DNA of 42,515 nt, from positions 1-42,515 of the forward strand of contig CAMEPL010000014.1 in NCBI GenBank assembly GCA_945931665.1. The letters are read 5' to 3'. This stretch comes from an uncultured Clostridium sp. Its GTDB lineage: Bacteria; Bacillota; Clostridia; Peptostreptococcales; Peptostreptococcaceae. The notes under the pieces were generated by a model. It ran no database searches and was not told the origin of the DNA. It worked only from the letters and a program-made list of their open reading frames with translations. The position numbers and the translations under genes were made by a program. Of this stretch, positions 35,030 through 42,515 are shown one piece after another; position 1 is the stretch's first letter, and each line of letters begins with the position of its first letter.

Positions 35030-35054
35030 GTGCATATTTTTATGCGCTTTTTTT
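35030..35054 (+). terminator. Terminator of the candidate short RNA
   Basis: GTGCAT / ATGCGC stem (one G-T pair) with a 6-base loop, then seven T. No plus-strand gene ends here, so it requires a short upstream transcript. Confidence 0.5.
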
Positions 35055-35121
35055 ATTTCATTTCTAATTTTTTATCAAAACTAATATCCTTAAAAAACTA
35101 AAATTTTTAACACTCCCTTGT

Positions 35122-35153
35122 TTGATTGTTGTACTTAACTATGTTATAGTTAA
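35122..35153 (+). promoter_or_regulatory. Promoter of the HAD phosphatase gene with overlapping inverted repeat
   Basis: TTGATT (35122-35127), 17-base spacer, TATAGT (35145-35150). The perfect inverted repeat TTAACTAT-GTT-ATAGTTAA (35135-35153) overlaps the -10 and may be an operator. Confidence 0.55.
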
Positions 35154-35195
35154 AAGTTGTAGTATAAATTTTAAACTTCAAAGAGGGGAATAAAT

Positions 35196-35840
35196 ATGAA
35201 ATACAATACTGTAATTTTTGACTTAGACGGAACTCTATTAAATACTCTAGAGGACTTAGGCGATAGTGTTAATTTTGCGCTCAAATCTTTTGGTTACCCA
35301 ACTAGAACTTATGAAGAAGTTAAAAGTTTTGTTGGAAATGGCATAAAAGACTTACTTACTAAAGCTGTCCCTATTGGAACTGATGAGGAAACTACTTTAA
35401 GATGTCTTCAAGCCTTTAAAAATCACTATAAAACTAATATGCAAAATAAAACTCTTCCTTATGAAGGCATTATTGCATTATTAAAAGAATTAAATTCTAA
35501 AGGTATTAAATTAGGAATAGTATCAAATAAATACGATTTTGGTGTTAAAAATCTAAACAAATATTATTTTAAGGATTTAATACCAGTCGCAATAGGAGAA
35601 CGCGAAGGGGTCAGAAAAAAACCTGCTCCAGACACAGTTTTAACTGCTATGAAGGAATTAGGTTCAAAAAAAGAAGAATGTTTATATGTTGGAGATTCAG
35701 GCTCAGATATGATAACTGCAAAAAATGCTGGAATTAAAAGTGTAGGTGTTACTTGGGGATTTAGAGATGCCGACTCACTAAGAGAAAGTGGCGCTATTTT
35801 TCTAATAAACTCTCCAAAAGAATTATTGGAATTATTATAA
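35196..35840 (+). CDS. HAD-family phosphatase, phosphoglycolate phosphatase-like
   Basis: 214 residues. HAD motif I FDLDGTLLNT carries the nucleophile Asp9 and acid/base Asp11; motif II is IVSNK, motif III the Lys in KKPAPDTV, and motif IV YVGDSGSDMITAKNAG. The helical cap (about 15-80) contains the FVGNGIKDLLTKA line of Gph-type phosphatases. Substrate is likely a small phosphate ester such as phosphoglycolate or pyrophosphate; PpaX-like activity is possible. ATG with AGAGGGG upstream. The nitroreductase gene follows after 83 bases. Confidence 0.9.
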   Translation: MKYNTVIFDLDGTLLNTLEDLGDSVNFALKSFGYPTRTYEEVKSFVGNGIKDLLTKAVPIGTDEETTLRCLQAFKNHYKTNMQNKTLPYEGIIALLKELNSKGIKLGIVSNKYDFGVKNLNKYYFKDLIPVAIGEREGVRKKPAPDTVLTAMKELGSKKEECLYVGDSGSDMITAKNAGIKSVGVTWGFRDADSLRESGAIFLINSPKELLELL

Positions 35841-35923
35841 TTGTTTGTTTCGTATTAGAAATATGTGATATACTTTTATTAGGTAAATCTTTCCAATAAT
35901 TTGTAGTATAGGAGGGCTCGTAT

Positions 35924-36784
35924 ATGGATTACAAAAAATTAATAATAGAAGGAAAATCATGCAGATCTTACAAATCAACACCTGTTTCTGAAGAATCATT
36001 TAAAGAATTGAAAAAATTTCTAGATTCTAGAAAAAAATTAGTAGAAGATATATCCGTGGAAATTAAAACTTTCTCAAGCGATATAATAGGAAAATTACAA
36101 GGCATAGCAGGTTATCACGGAAATGTAGTTGAAGCTCCAAACTATATGATACTTTTATCTGAAAAGAGAGATTATTATATAGAAAATGCAGGTTATATAG
36201 GAGAATGTCTTATATTAAAAGCTAGAGATTTAGGTCTTGGAACTTGCTGGATTACTTTCAAAAGCAGCGACGAAATCAAAAAAGCACTAGATATATCATC
36301 AGATAAAGAAGTTGTTGCAATTATAGCAATTGGATATGAAAATACTTCTAAAGGTTCTAAGAAATCAGCTGTAAAAGTTGGAGACAATTATTCTAAAGCT
36401 AAAATGCATACTGATTCACCTACACCTTATAGACTTGGCGTAGAAGAGATAGTTTATGTAGATACTTGGGGAAATAATGCAACTATCGATTTGCTAGAAG
36501 AAAGATACTTAATAGATGCGTTTAGTATTTCAAGATTAGCACCATCTACTTTAAATCAACAACCTTGGAGATTTATAATAGACGGTGGAAAAATTATATT
36601 AGCTATTAAACAAGATGATTTCGCATCAGATTACGAAAGAGGTATAGATACTGGTATAGCTTTATTATACTTCTCTATAGTAATAGACACTACTCTATTC
36701 GATTTACACTGGACTTTAGGTGAAGTAGAAAATACTTATAATGTACCTGATGACTACAAGATAGTAGGTTACTGTAACTTATAG
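35924..36784 (+). CDS. Two-domain nitroreductase-family protein
   Basis: 286 residues, of the TM nitroreductase type in which two nitroreductase halves are fused and one subunit supplies a whole FMN site. The first half begins IIEGKSCRSYKSTPV and holds AGYIGECLILKARDLGLGTCWI (about 86-107). The second half has ISRLAPSTLNQQPWRFII (about 205-222) and a C-terminal DLHWTLGEVENTY. FMN oxidoreductase on an unknown acceptor. ATG with AGGAGGG upstream. Probably the second gene behind the HAD phosphatase. Confidence 0.85.
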   Translation: MDYKKLIIEGKSCRSYKSTPVSEESFKELKKFLDSRKKLVEDISVEIKTFSSDIIGKLQGIAGYHGNVVEAPNYMILLSEKRDYYIENAGYIGECLILKARDLGLGTCWITFKSSDEIKKALDISSDKEVVAIIAIGYENTSKGSKKSAVKVGDNYSKAKMHTDSPTPYRLGVEEIVYVDTWGNNATIDLLEERYLIDAFSISRLAPSTLNQQPWRFIIDGGKIILAIKQDDFASDYERGIDTGIALLYFSIVIDTTLFDLHWTLGEVENTYNVPDDYKIVGYCNL

Positions 36785-36852
36785 ATTTATACATATTTTA
36801 TATATAAAATTAAAACGCTAATCTTATTTAGCTTGCTAACATTTTTAAATAT

Positions 36853-36889
36853 AAAAAGTGCCACATCGATTTTGAAGTGGCACTTTTTT
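36853..36889. terminator. Bidirectional terminator, nitroreductase / PTS genes
   Basis: AAAAAGTGCCAC / GTGGCACTTTTTT hairpin between two convergent genes. Confidence 0.85.
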
Positions 36890-36951
36890 AATTCTTAAAA
36901 TTTGTTTTTTAATTTAAATATTACTATAAAGTTTTAAAATTGAAAGCAGTT

Positions 36952-39078
36952 TTATTTTTCAACTCTTAACATTTCAGCTTTTTCTTCTACTTCACCTTTA
37001 GCTAAAACTTTTACATCTTTGAAAGAGTCTGTATTACTTATTATTATTGGAGTTACTGTTCTGTATCCAGCTTCTTGTATTTTATCTTTATCGAATTCAA
37101 CTAATAAATCTCCAACTTTTACTTTGTCACCAACTTTAACGTGAGTATCATAATATTGTCCATTTAGTTGCACTGTATCTAATCCTACGTGGATAAGTAC
37201 TTCTACACCTTCGTCTGAAGTTATTCCTATAGCATGTTTAGTATCGAATACTACTGAAACAGTACCGTTTACTGGAGATACTGCTCTACCTTCTTCAGGT
37301 TCTATACCTATACCTTTACCTAACATACCTTCAGAGAATACTCCGTCTTTTACTTCACTTAAATCTATTGCTTTACCTTTTATAGGAGCATATAATACTC
37401 CGCTTTCTACTTTTACATCTTGTTTAACTTCTTCTTTTGGTTGTTGTGCAGCTTCTGATACTTTTACAGTAGATGCTTTTCCACTTGCTATGAAGTTTTC
37501 TAAGTTAGATTTTATAACTGTAACTTTTGGTCCGTATACAACTTGTACACCATTACCTTTTTTGATTACACCTGCTGCACCACTTGCTTTTAACATACCT
37601 TCATTTACTTTTGAAGGATCTTTAACTGTTAAACGAAGTCTTGTTATACAGCAATCTAAGTCTGTTAAGTTATCATTGCCACCTAAACCTTGAAGGATTA
37701 AAGCACTTAACTCATCATCTGCATCTCCTTGAGATACATTTTGTCCATCTTTTTTAGCATTAACATCTGCTCTTGTATATAATTTAACTTCAGCATCATC
37801 GTTATCTTCACGACCTGGAGTTTTGAAGTCGAATTTTTTGATTAAGAAACTGAATAAGAAATAGTAAACTGCAAAGTAAGCTATACCTACAAATACTATG
37901 TTTATCCAGTTTGTTTTAGCATTCCCTTGAAGTATACCAAATAGGAATAAATCTATAAGACCTCCAGAGAATGTCATACCAACACCTACATTTAACATAT
38001 GCATTAACATATATGCAGCACCTGCAAATACACAGTGGATTACATATAATATTGGTGCAACGAATAAGAATGTGAATTCAAGTGGTTCAGTTATACCTGT
38101 TAACATTGAAGTTAATGCTGCTGATAATAATAAACCTCCAACAGCTTTTCTTTTTTCTGGTTTTGCGCATTTATACATTGCTAGTGCAGCACCTGGTAAA
38201 CCAAATATCATTAGTGGGAATTTACCAGACATAAATCTAGTAGCTTCTACACTAAAGTGTGTTACACTTGGGTCTGATAATTGTGCGAAGAATATATTTT
38301 GTGCACCTTCTATCACTTTACCTGCAACTTCCATACTTCCACCAACACCTGTTTGCCAGAATGGTAAGTAGAATACATGGTGAAGACCAAATGGTATTAA
38401 TGCTCTTTCCATTACTCCATATAACCAAGTTCCTGCATATCCAGAACCTCTAACTACATCACCAACAGAGTAAATTACATTTTGTATTGGTGGCCATAAG
38501 TAGAACATTGCTATACCTACTACTAAGTAAACTAATGCACTTATTATTGGAACGAATCTTGTTCCACCAAAGAACGATAATACTTGTGGTAATTCAATTT
38601 TATAGAATCTATTGTGAAGTGCTGCAACACCAAGACCTACTATGATACCTCCAAATACCCCCATTTGAAGAGATGTCATACCTAATACATCTGTTGTAGA
38701 TCCATTTAACATGCTTTCTGCTCCACCATGAACAGCTATCATTGCACTTACTGAAGCATGCATTATGAAGAATGCTAAAGCACCTGATAATGCGGCAACT
38801 TCTTTTTCTTGTTTAGCCATACCTATTGCAACACCCATTGCAAATATAATTGGTAAGTTTGTAAATACTACATTTCCTGCTGCATTTAATACAGTTAATA
38901 GACTGTAGATAAATGTTCCAGGTCCCATAACACCCATTAGACCATAAGTGTTAAGCATTGTTTCGTTTGTAAATGATCCACCTATTCCTAGGAAAAGACC
39001 AGCTACTGGTAAAATTGCGATTGGAAGCATAAATGATCTTCCGACACGTTGTAAGACACCAAAGATTTTGTCTTTCAT
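36952..39078 (-). CDS. ptsG: Glucose-type PTS transporter EIICBA
   Basis: 708 residues in the order IIC (about 1-405, ten or so membrane segments, with RALIPFGLHHVFYLPFWQTG), IIB (about 455-530, phosphorylated Cys477 in CCITRLRL) and IIA (about 575-700, with KHAIG His615 and the phosphorylated His630 in LIHVGLDTVQL). It imports and phosphorylates a hexose, passing phosphate from HPr through His630 and Cys477. The fused IICBA order and the GlcT-type regulator upstream favour glucose; N-acetylglucosamine is the alternative. Expression should depend on antitermination at the RAT at 39314-39342. ATG with GGGAGG upstream. Confidence 0.92.
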   Translation of the reverse strand: MKDKIFGVLQRVGRSFMLPIAILPVAGLFLGIGGSFTNETMLNTYGLMGVMGPGTFIYSLLTVLNAAGNVVFTNLPIIFAMGVAIGMAKQEKEVAALSGALAFFIMHASVSAMIAVHGGAESMLNGSTTDVLGMTSLQMGVFGGIIVGLGVAALHNRFYKIELPQVLSFFGGTRFVPIISALVYLVVGIAMFYLWPPIQNVIYSVGDVVRGSGYAGTWLYGVMERALIPFGLHHVFYLPFWQTGVGGSMEVAGKVIEGAQNIFFAQLSDPSVTHFSVEATRFMSGKFPLMIFGLPGAALAMYKCAKPEKRKAVGGLLLSAALTSMLTGITEPLEFTFLFVAPILYVIHCVFAGAAYMLMHMLNVGVGMTFSGGLIDLFLFGILQGNAKTNWINIVFVGIAYFAVYYFLFSFLIKKFDFKTPGREDNDDAEVKLYTRADVNAKKDGQNVSQGDADDELSALILQGLGGNDNLTDLDCCITRLRLTVKDPSKVNEGMLKASGAAGVIKKGNGVQVVYGPKVTVIKSNLENFIASGKASTVKVSEAAQQPKEEVKQDVKVESGVLYAPIKGKAIDLSEVKDGVFSEGMLGKGIGIEPEEGRAVSPVNGTVSVVFDTKHAIGITSDEGVEVLIHVGLDTVQLNGQYYDTHVKVGDKVKVGDLLVEFDKDKIQEAGYRTVTPIIISNTDSFKDVKVLAKGEVEEKAEMLRVEK

Positions 39079-39171
39079 GTTTTAAATCCTCCCTTTTATT
39101 TATATATTTTTTAATTTGAAGCGTATATTCTACGCAAAATATTTATTATTAACTAGTAAATTTAAGCAAAT

Positions 39172-39319
39172 AAAAAGACCTAATTAAAAACGTAAATCTT
39201 TATAATTCACACTTATTTTCTTATAGATATTTACATAAATATAAAAATGTAAATATAGCATTAAATAAAATATATCTATAATACGTGTAAATTTATTTTA
39301 CCCCTTTAAATTAGGTCTT
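39172..39319 (-). terminator. RAT-linked conditional terminator before ptsG
   Basis: The 3' end of the RAT (AAGACCTAATT on the minus strand) pairs with AATTAGGTCTT at 39175-39185, followed by TTTTTATTT. The loop between the arms is about 120 nt and itself folds (GTAAATATCTATAA against TTATAAAGATTTAC). Terminator and RAT share bases, so only one can form. Confidence 0.75.
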
Positions 39320-39342
39320 GCCTGCATTACCAGTCACAATCC
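39314..39342 (-). promoter_or_regulatory. RAT antiterminator element of ptsG
   Basis: 29-nt ribonucleic antiterminator, reading GGATTGTGACTGG on the minus strand and ending GCAGGCAAGACC. It agrees with the LicT/SacY/GlcT RAT consensus and is identical to the copy at 40267-40295. It begins only 3 bases after the glcT stop codon, leaving no room for a separate ptsG promoter between the genes. Confidence 0.9.
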
Positions 39343-39345
39343 AAC

Positions 39346-40182
39346 TTATTTATTTGTCGATATTCTCTTAAGGTGAATAGTTAAAAACATCATCTCTTCA
39401 CCTGTAAGATTTAAATTGTATTTTTGTTGTATATATTCTTTTATCTTCTCAGCACAACCATAGTCTTTGCTGTAATTATCTCTAATCATTCTCTGTAATT
39501 GGAAGTCTGTATCTTTAGTAGGCTTATTGCTAAATAATCTCTGTGAGAAGTATTTTAAGTGTGTTATAAACCTCCCAAAATCAAGTGAATCCTCATCTAA
39601 CTCCATTTGATAATAATCTCTAACAATTTCAATAACTTCTTGCATGAAAGTAGTTATTTTTATCATGCTACTCATATTTGTGTCCAATTCAGCATTTACA
39701 ATATGTAGTGCAATAAATCCTGCTTCATCAATTGAAAGCTCTATATCGTGATTTTTCTTGATTATTGCTAAAGATTCTTTACCTAGTTCATACTCCTTTT
39801 GGTAAAATCTCTTTATATCCCAAAGTAGAACATTGCTATATTCTTGATTTAGCTTTTTTCTTTCTATAGCAAAACTAAGGTGATCAGTTAAAGTAATATA
39901 AATATTGTCATTTAGTTTTTTATCAAGCTTTGATTTTATATTGTCTATAATTTCTGTAGATGTATCTATATATTCTTTAGGCACTTGACTTATTAACTCT
40001 TGTAATTTATTTGAAGTAACTTTATCATCTATTTTATAAACTGCTTCTACCTTGTCGTCTTTTATCCATTCACCAGGTTTCTTTTGAAAACCAATCCCCA
40101 GTCCTCTTATTATTACTTGATTTCCACTTTGGTCAATAGAACTAATAAAGTTATTATTAATTACTTTCTTAACCCTATACAA
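39346..40182 (-). CDS. glcT: GlcT-type BglG-family transcription antiterminator
   Basis: 278 residues. The N-terminal RNA-binding CAT domain (1-55) reads YRVKKVINNNFISSIDQSGNQVIIRGLGIGFQKKPGEWI in outline, close to GlcT/LicT. Two PRD domains follow, with the phosphorylatable histidines His101 and His160 in PRD1 and His208 and His270 in PRD2. In the absence of sugar the EIIB of the transporter should phosphorylate PRD1 and switch it off; with sugar it binds RAT RNA and prevents termination. Start is a TTG with AGGGGG upstream, the first residue of the CAT domain. It has a RAT in its own leader, so it regulates itself, and lies directly upstream of ptsG. Confidence 0.92.
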   Translation of the reverse strand: MYRVKKVINNNFISSIDQSGNQVIIRGLGIGFQKKPGEWIKDDKVEAVYKIDDKVTSNKLQELISQVPKEYIDTSTEIIDNIKSKLDKKLNDNIYITLTDHLSFAIERKKLNQEYSNVLLWDIKRFYQKEYELGKESLAIIKKNHDIELSIDEAGFIALHIVNAELDTNMSSMIKITTFMQEVIEIVRDYYQMELDEDSLDFGRFITHLKYFSQRLFSNKPTKDTDFQLQRMIRDNYSKDYGCAEKIKEYIQQKYNLNLTGEEMMFLTIHLKRISTNK

Positions 40183-40218
40183 TAACCTAACCCCCTATTC
40201 AAAAATATACCTTGTATT

Positions 40219-40272
40219 AAAAAAGACCAACAAACATAGAATACCCATCATATTCCTTATGTAGTTGGTCTT
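40219..40272 (-). terminator. RAT-linked conditional terminator in the glcT leader
   Basis: AAGACCAAC at the end of the RAT pairs with GTTGGTCTT followed by TTTT on the minus strand. An inner stem GAATA/TATTC forms in the loop. Overlaps the RAT by six bases, the standard design. Confidence 0.85.
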
Positions 40273-40295
40273 GCCTGCATTACCAGTCACAATCC
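40267..40295 (-). promoter_or_regulatory. RAT antiterminator element of glcT
   Basis: Same 29-base RAT as at 39314-39342, base for base. Supports GlcT autoregulation. Confidence 0.9.
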
Positions 40296-40332
40296 ATAAA
40301 TATTAAATTTATTTCTTTGTTTTTACATTATT

Positions 40333-40362
40333 AGAATAACATTTTCCCCCACTTTTTGTCAA
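40333..40362 (-). promoter_or_regulatory. Promoter of glcT(-ptsG)
   Basis: Minus-strand TTGACA (40357-40362), 18-base spacer, TATTCT (40333-40338), about 38 bases before the RAT. It is the only convincing promoter for the glcT-ptsG region. Confidence 0.5.
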
Positions 40363-40379
40363 TATTTTCTTGTGATTTT

Positions 40380-41030
40380 TTAAAATTCTTTTTTATTGTA
40401 AGTTGATAGCGAAATCTTATATGATATAAATATTGCTAATATGGTTAATACTATTAGTCCTACAACTCCAAACTTTAATATCATTTCCAAAACAGATTCA
40501 TCTGGCATAGGTATATTTGATTTTTCTGCTATTTTGACAAAGGCAAATACTATTATTGCTGGTATAAAAAATATCGCCATCATAACTATTCTAGCTTTTT
40601 CAACTCCAGTTTTAAATACAATCGGAATTACTATACAAAACAGTATTGCAAATATACATGGTACTACTATTGAAGTAGCAAGTATCTCATCCATACCTGT
40701 GCCTAATTTTGCAATTTGATTTATAGTTACAGATGTTATAATTCCAACTACCATACCTATAACAATTGACATTATAAAAAATGCATATTTAGATAATACA
40801 ACATCTTTTCTATTTATGTTCATTGTCAAAGCATATTTATCCCATTTTGCATATTCATCATATGACATTGTAGTTATAACCTGCATACTTAACATCAAAG
40901 TTATCATACTTCCAACAAAAGTTCCATTTTTTAAGAAGACACCATATGCCATAAAAAATACAAGTAGCAATATTAATTGTTTCATATAATTTTTCATATT
41001 TAATATGTCTTTAATTAATAACCCCTTCAT
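40380..41030 (-). CDS. ABC-2 type permease of a GntR-linked transporter
   Basis: 216 residues with six predicted membrane segments (first at about 16-34, last at about 190-208). The layout and opening (MKGLLIKDILNMKNYMKQLILLL) are those of ABC-2 transport proteins found with YtrA-type regulators. Its ATG shares one base with the stop codon of the ATPase gene (TAATG), so translation is coupled. Probably exports a peptide or antimicrobial or responds to cell-envelope stress; the substrate is unknown. It is followed closely by the glcT promoter. Confidence 0.88.
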   Translation of the reverse strand: MKGLLIKDILNMKNYMKQLILLLVFFMAYGVFLKNGTFVGSMITLMLSMQVITTMSYDEYAKWDKYALTMNINRKDVVLSKYAFFIMSIVIGMVVGIITSVTINQIAKLGTGMDEILATSIVVPCIFAILFCIVIPIVFKTGVEKARIVMMAIFFIPAIIVFAFVKIAEKSNIPMPDESVLEMILKFGVVGLIVLTILAIFISYKISLSTYNKKEF

Positions 41031-41881
41031 TATTTTTGCCCCCTAACTTTAAATAGAATTATTTCTTCTAGATTTGTTTTATCTACTACAAATTCCATCT
41101 CTTCATATTTCGTTCTATCACTTACCATAACCTCACATCCAAATGTATTTTTTCTTATGCCGACTATATCACTTTTTTGTATTTTATCTATATCCTTTTC
41201 GTTGCATTTTACAACACCACAATTGTAAATCAATTCATCTTTATTCTCACTAAATACGATTTTCCCATCATCTACAAATGTTATATAATCAGCAACTTTT
41301 TCTAAATCACTTGTTATATGTGAAGCCATAAGTACGCTGCACTCTTCATCTTGTATATAATCTAAAAATATATCTAAGATTTCATCCCTAATTACTGGAT
41401 CAAGTCCACTTGTAGCTTCATCTAAAATTAATAATTTTGCTCCATGACTTAATGCTACTGCTATAGATAACTTCATTTTCATTCCCCTTGAAAATTCTTT
41501 TATCTTTTTATCTTTAGGTAATTTAAATTCATTTACATATTTAAAAAATCTATCTTTATCCCAATTAGAATATATATTTTTCATTATTTTATCTATATCA
41601 TGAACTTTTAAATTATCATGAAAATAACTTTCATCAAATACTACAGATATATTATTTTTTATTTCCAGTTCATTTTCTTTGAAGTTCTTTCCAAATATTT
41701 TTATTTCACCTGAGTCTATATTTATTAAACCTAAAATCCCTTTTATTATAGTTGATTTCCCTGCTCCATTTTCACCTACTATTCCCATTATTGTACCTGT
41801 TTCCAATTTAAAAGACACATCTTTTAATTGGAATCCATCATATGACTTGTTAAGATTATTTACTTCTATTGCATATTTCAT
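41030..41881 (-). CDS. ABC transporter ATPase (YtrB-like)
   Basis: 283 residues. Walker A GENGAGKST (about 37-45), a signature reading FSRGMKMKLSIAVAL in place of LSGGQ, Walker B LLILDEATSGLD and H-loop ASHI. The FSRGM-type signature is usual in the CcmA/YtrB branch that pairs with ABC-2 permeases. The C-terminal 70 residues form a regulatory tail. Middle gene of the GntR-ATPase-permease operon, 33 bases after the regulator. Confidence 0.92.
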   Translation of the reverse strand: MKYAIEVNNLNKSYDGFQLKDVSFKLETGTIMGIVGENGAGKSTIIKGILGLINIDSGEIKIFGKNFKENELEIKNNISVVFDESYFHDNLKVHDIDKIMKNIYSNWDKDRFFKYVNEFKLPKDKKIKEFSRGMKMKLSIAVALSHGAKLLILDEATSGLDPVIRDEILDIFLDYIQDEECSVLMASHITSDLEKVADYITFVDDGKIVFSENKDELIYNCGVVKCNEKDIDKIQKSDIVGIRKNTFGCEVMVSDRTKYEEMEFVVDKTNLEEIILFKVRGQK

Positions 41882-41914
41882 AGTGCTCTCCTCCCTATTT
41901 TTTAATATATTTTA

Positions 41915-42289
41915 TTATTCTTCTTCATATAAAAGTTTTAAAATCGATTGTATCTCTTCATAATCTATTGAACACTTTTTAGCTTCATCTACTGCTTTTG
42001 ATAAATACTCTTCTATAAGCCTTAATTTTTCTTCTTTAAGTAGTTCCATATTTGTACTTTTTACAAAGCTACCTTTTCCCACTATAGAATATATAAATCC
42101 ACCTCGCTCTAATTCTTCATATGCACGTTTAGTAGTTATTACACTTATATGTAATTCCTTTGCTAAAAACCTCATTGAAGGAAGAGGGTCACCTGGCTTT
42201 AGTTTTCCACTTATAATCATATTCTTTATTTGTGTTGTTATTTGTTCATATATTGGCTTATCACTACTATTGCTTATTATGATTTCCAC
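41915..42289 (-). CDS. GntR-family repressor, YtrA subfamily
   Basis: 124 residues. A winged helix at 1-75 (KPIYEQITTQIKNMIISGKLKPGDPLPSMRFLAKELHISVITTKRAYEELERGGFIYSIVGKGSFV in outline) is followed by only about 45 residues, the short dimerisation tail of the YtrA type. Start is a GTG with GAGGTG upstream. It probably represses its own operon, which carries an ABC exporter, by binding the large palindrome at 42305-42361. YtrA-type repressors often respond to cell-wall antibiotics; the inducer here is unknown. Confidence 0.93.
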   Translation of the reverse strand: MEIIISNSSDKPIYEQITTQIKNMIISGKLKPGDPLPSMRFLAKELHISVITTKRAYEELERGGFIYSIVGKGSFVKSTNMELLKEEKLRLIEEYLSKAVDEAKKCSIDYEEIQSILKLLYEEE

Positions 42290-42304
42290 TTTATCACCTC
42301 ATCC

Positions 42305-42361
42305 ATATATAAGAGTATATATTGTATATATGCTATATATACAATATATACTCTTATATAT
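42305..42361. promoter_or_regulatory. 57-nt perfect palindrome, operator of the GntR-ABC operon
   Basis: Arms 42305-42331 and 42335-42361 are exact complements (27 bp) around the loop GCT. The arms contain AGTATATATTGTATATA, so the site offers several half-sites for a GntR dimer or two dimers. It covers the -10 and most of the spacer of the minus-strand promoter. Confidence 0.85.
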
Positions 42362-42371
42362 ACTTTGTCAA
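42343..42371 (-). promoter_or_regulatory. Promoter of the GntR-ABC operon
   Basis: Minus-strand TTGACA (42366-42371), 17-base spacer, TATATT (42343-42348). Confidence 0.6.
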
Positions 42372-42502
42372 GTAATAACCAAAATTTTTTCATTTACACA
42401 TATCAAATTTTAAATTGTTATTTTTCCAACTTTATATAAGTAAATTTCTGAATTAAAAATTATAAAATTGTTAAAAATTAATACTATAAGGAGGTAATCT
42501 AC

Positions 42503-42515
42503 ATGAAAAAACTTA
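42503..42515 (+). CDS. Start of a plus-strand gene, cut by the window edge
   Basis: ATGAAAAAACTTA, reading MKKL, with a perfect AAGGAGGT 8 bases upstream. The opening is common in signal peptides, but four residues are too few to say more. Confidence 0.6.

Larger units (their letters stand above)
34974..35054 (+). ncRNA. Candidate short RNA, about 80 nt, with palindromic hairpin
   Basis: Would start from the TTGACT/TATAGT promoter and end at the hairpin and T-run at 35030-35054. It spans the 26-nt perfect palindrome at 34995-35020, which would fold as a stem in the RNA. No reading frame of use. It may simply be an abortive product that tunes the facing promoter. Confidence 0.35.

Noticed and set aside
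38072-38453. Plus-strand frames opposite the PTS gene
   Set aside because: They are antisense to the highly conserved IIC domain and lack translation signals.
39314-40295. The two identical 29-base sequences as phage attachment or transposon repeats
   Set aside because: They match the RAT antiterminator consensus, overlap terminators, and flank the GlcT gene that would bind them.

Overview
The window looks like chromosomal DNA of a low-G+C anaerobic Firmicute, most likely a clostridium of the Peptostreptococcaceae (Clostridioides/Romboutsia/Intestinibacter type). The clues are the strongly AT-rich sequence, strong AGGAGG ribosome binding sites, an [FeFe]-hydrogenase maturase (HydF), RNase J, a GlcT/RAT-controlled PTS, and a DUF6179/DUF6323 pair that I associate with clostridia. 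The species cannot be fixed from the sequence alone. I see no rRNA, tRNA, CRISPR array, prophage or insertion sequence.

Layout. 1-2.7 kb: a terminator from a gene outside the window and two minus-strand genes of unknown role, one a 635-residue coil-rich orphan. 2.7-5.6 kb: hydF-aspA on the plus strand behind a clear promoter and a roughly 150-nt leader, then a palindrome-rich gap with a candidate small RNA. 5.9-8.0 kb: a DUF1846 protein and a small Cys-rich membrane protein. 8.1-13.7 kb: a probable minus-strand operon of RNase J, an ABC ATPase and a giant FtsX-type permease with a long coiled coil; a decayed GNAT acetyltransferase fragment lies behind it. 14-18.1 kb: an M20 amidohydrolase, a cyclase-family hydrolase, a VanZ-domain membrane protein and an ACT-domain protein. 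18.1-23.6 kb: a Fur-box-headed siderophore uptake operon (lipoprotein, two permeases, ATPase) that runs into a MATE exporter. 23.7-25.4 kb: a second MATE protein behind a small membrane protein. 25.5-27.9 kb: diaminopropionate ammonia-lyase paired with a divergent archaeal-type D-aminoacyl-tRNA deacylase homologue. 27.9-33 kb: a YitT protein, an SH3b/NlpC-P60 cell-wall hydrolase with two WalR-like boxes, peptidase T and glutamate racemase. 33-36.9 kb: the DUF6323-DUF6179 operon with an unusual face-to-face promoter region, then a HAD phosphatase and a two-domain nitroreductase. 36.9-40.4 kb: a glucose-type PTS IICBA and its GlcT-like antiterminator, each preceded by a RAT/terminator switch. 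40.4-42.4 kb: a GntR (YtrA-type)-ABC operon under a 57-nt perfect palindrome. The window ends at the first codons of a plus-strand gene.

The parts that best repay attention are the ammonia-lyase/DTD2-like pair, the DUF6323-DUF6179 operon with its convergent promoters and candidate short RNA, the small-RNA candidate after aspA, the MATE exporter inside the Fur-type operon, and the tandem RAT switches. Nothing proves a wholly new system. The first two are the strongest candidates for undescribed biology.
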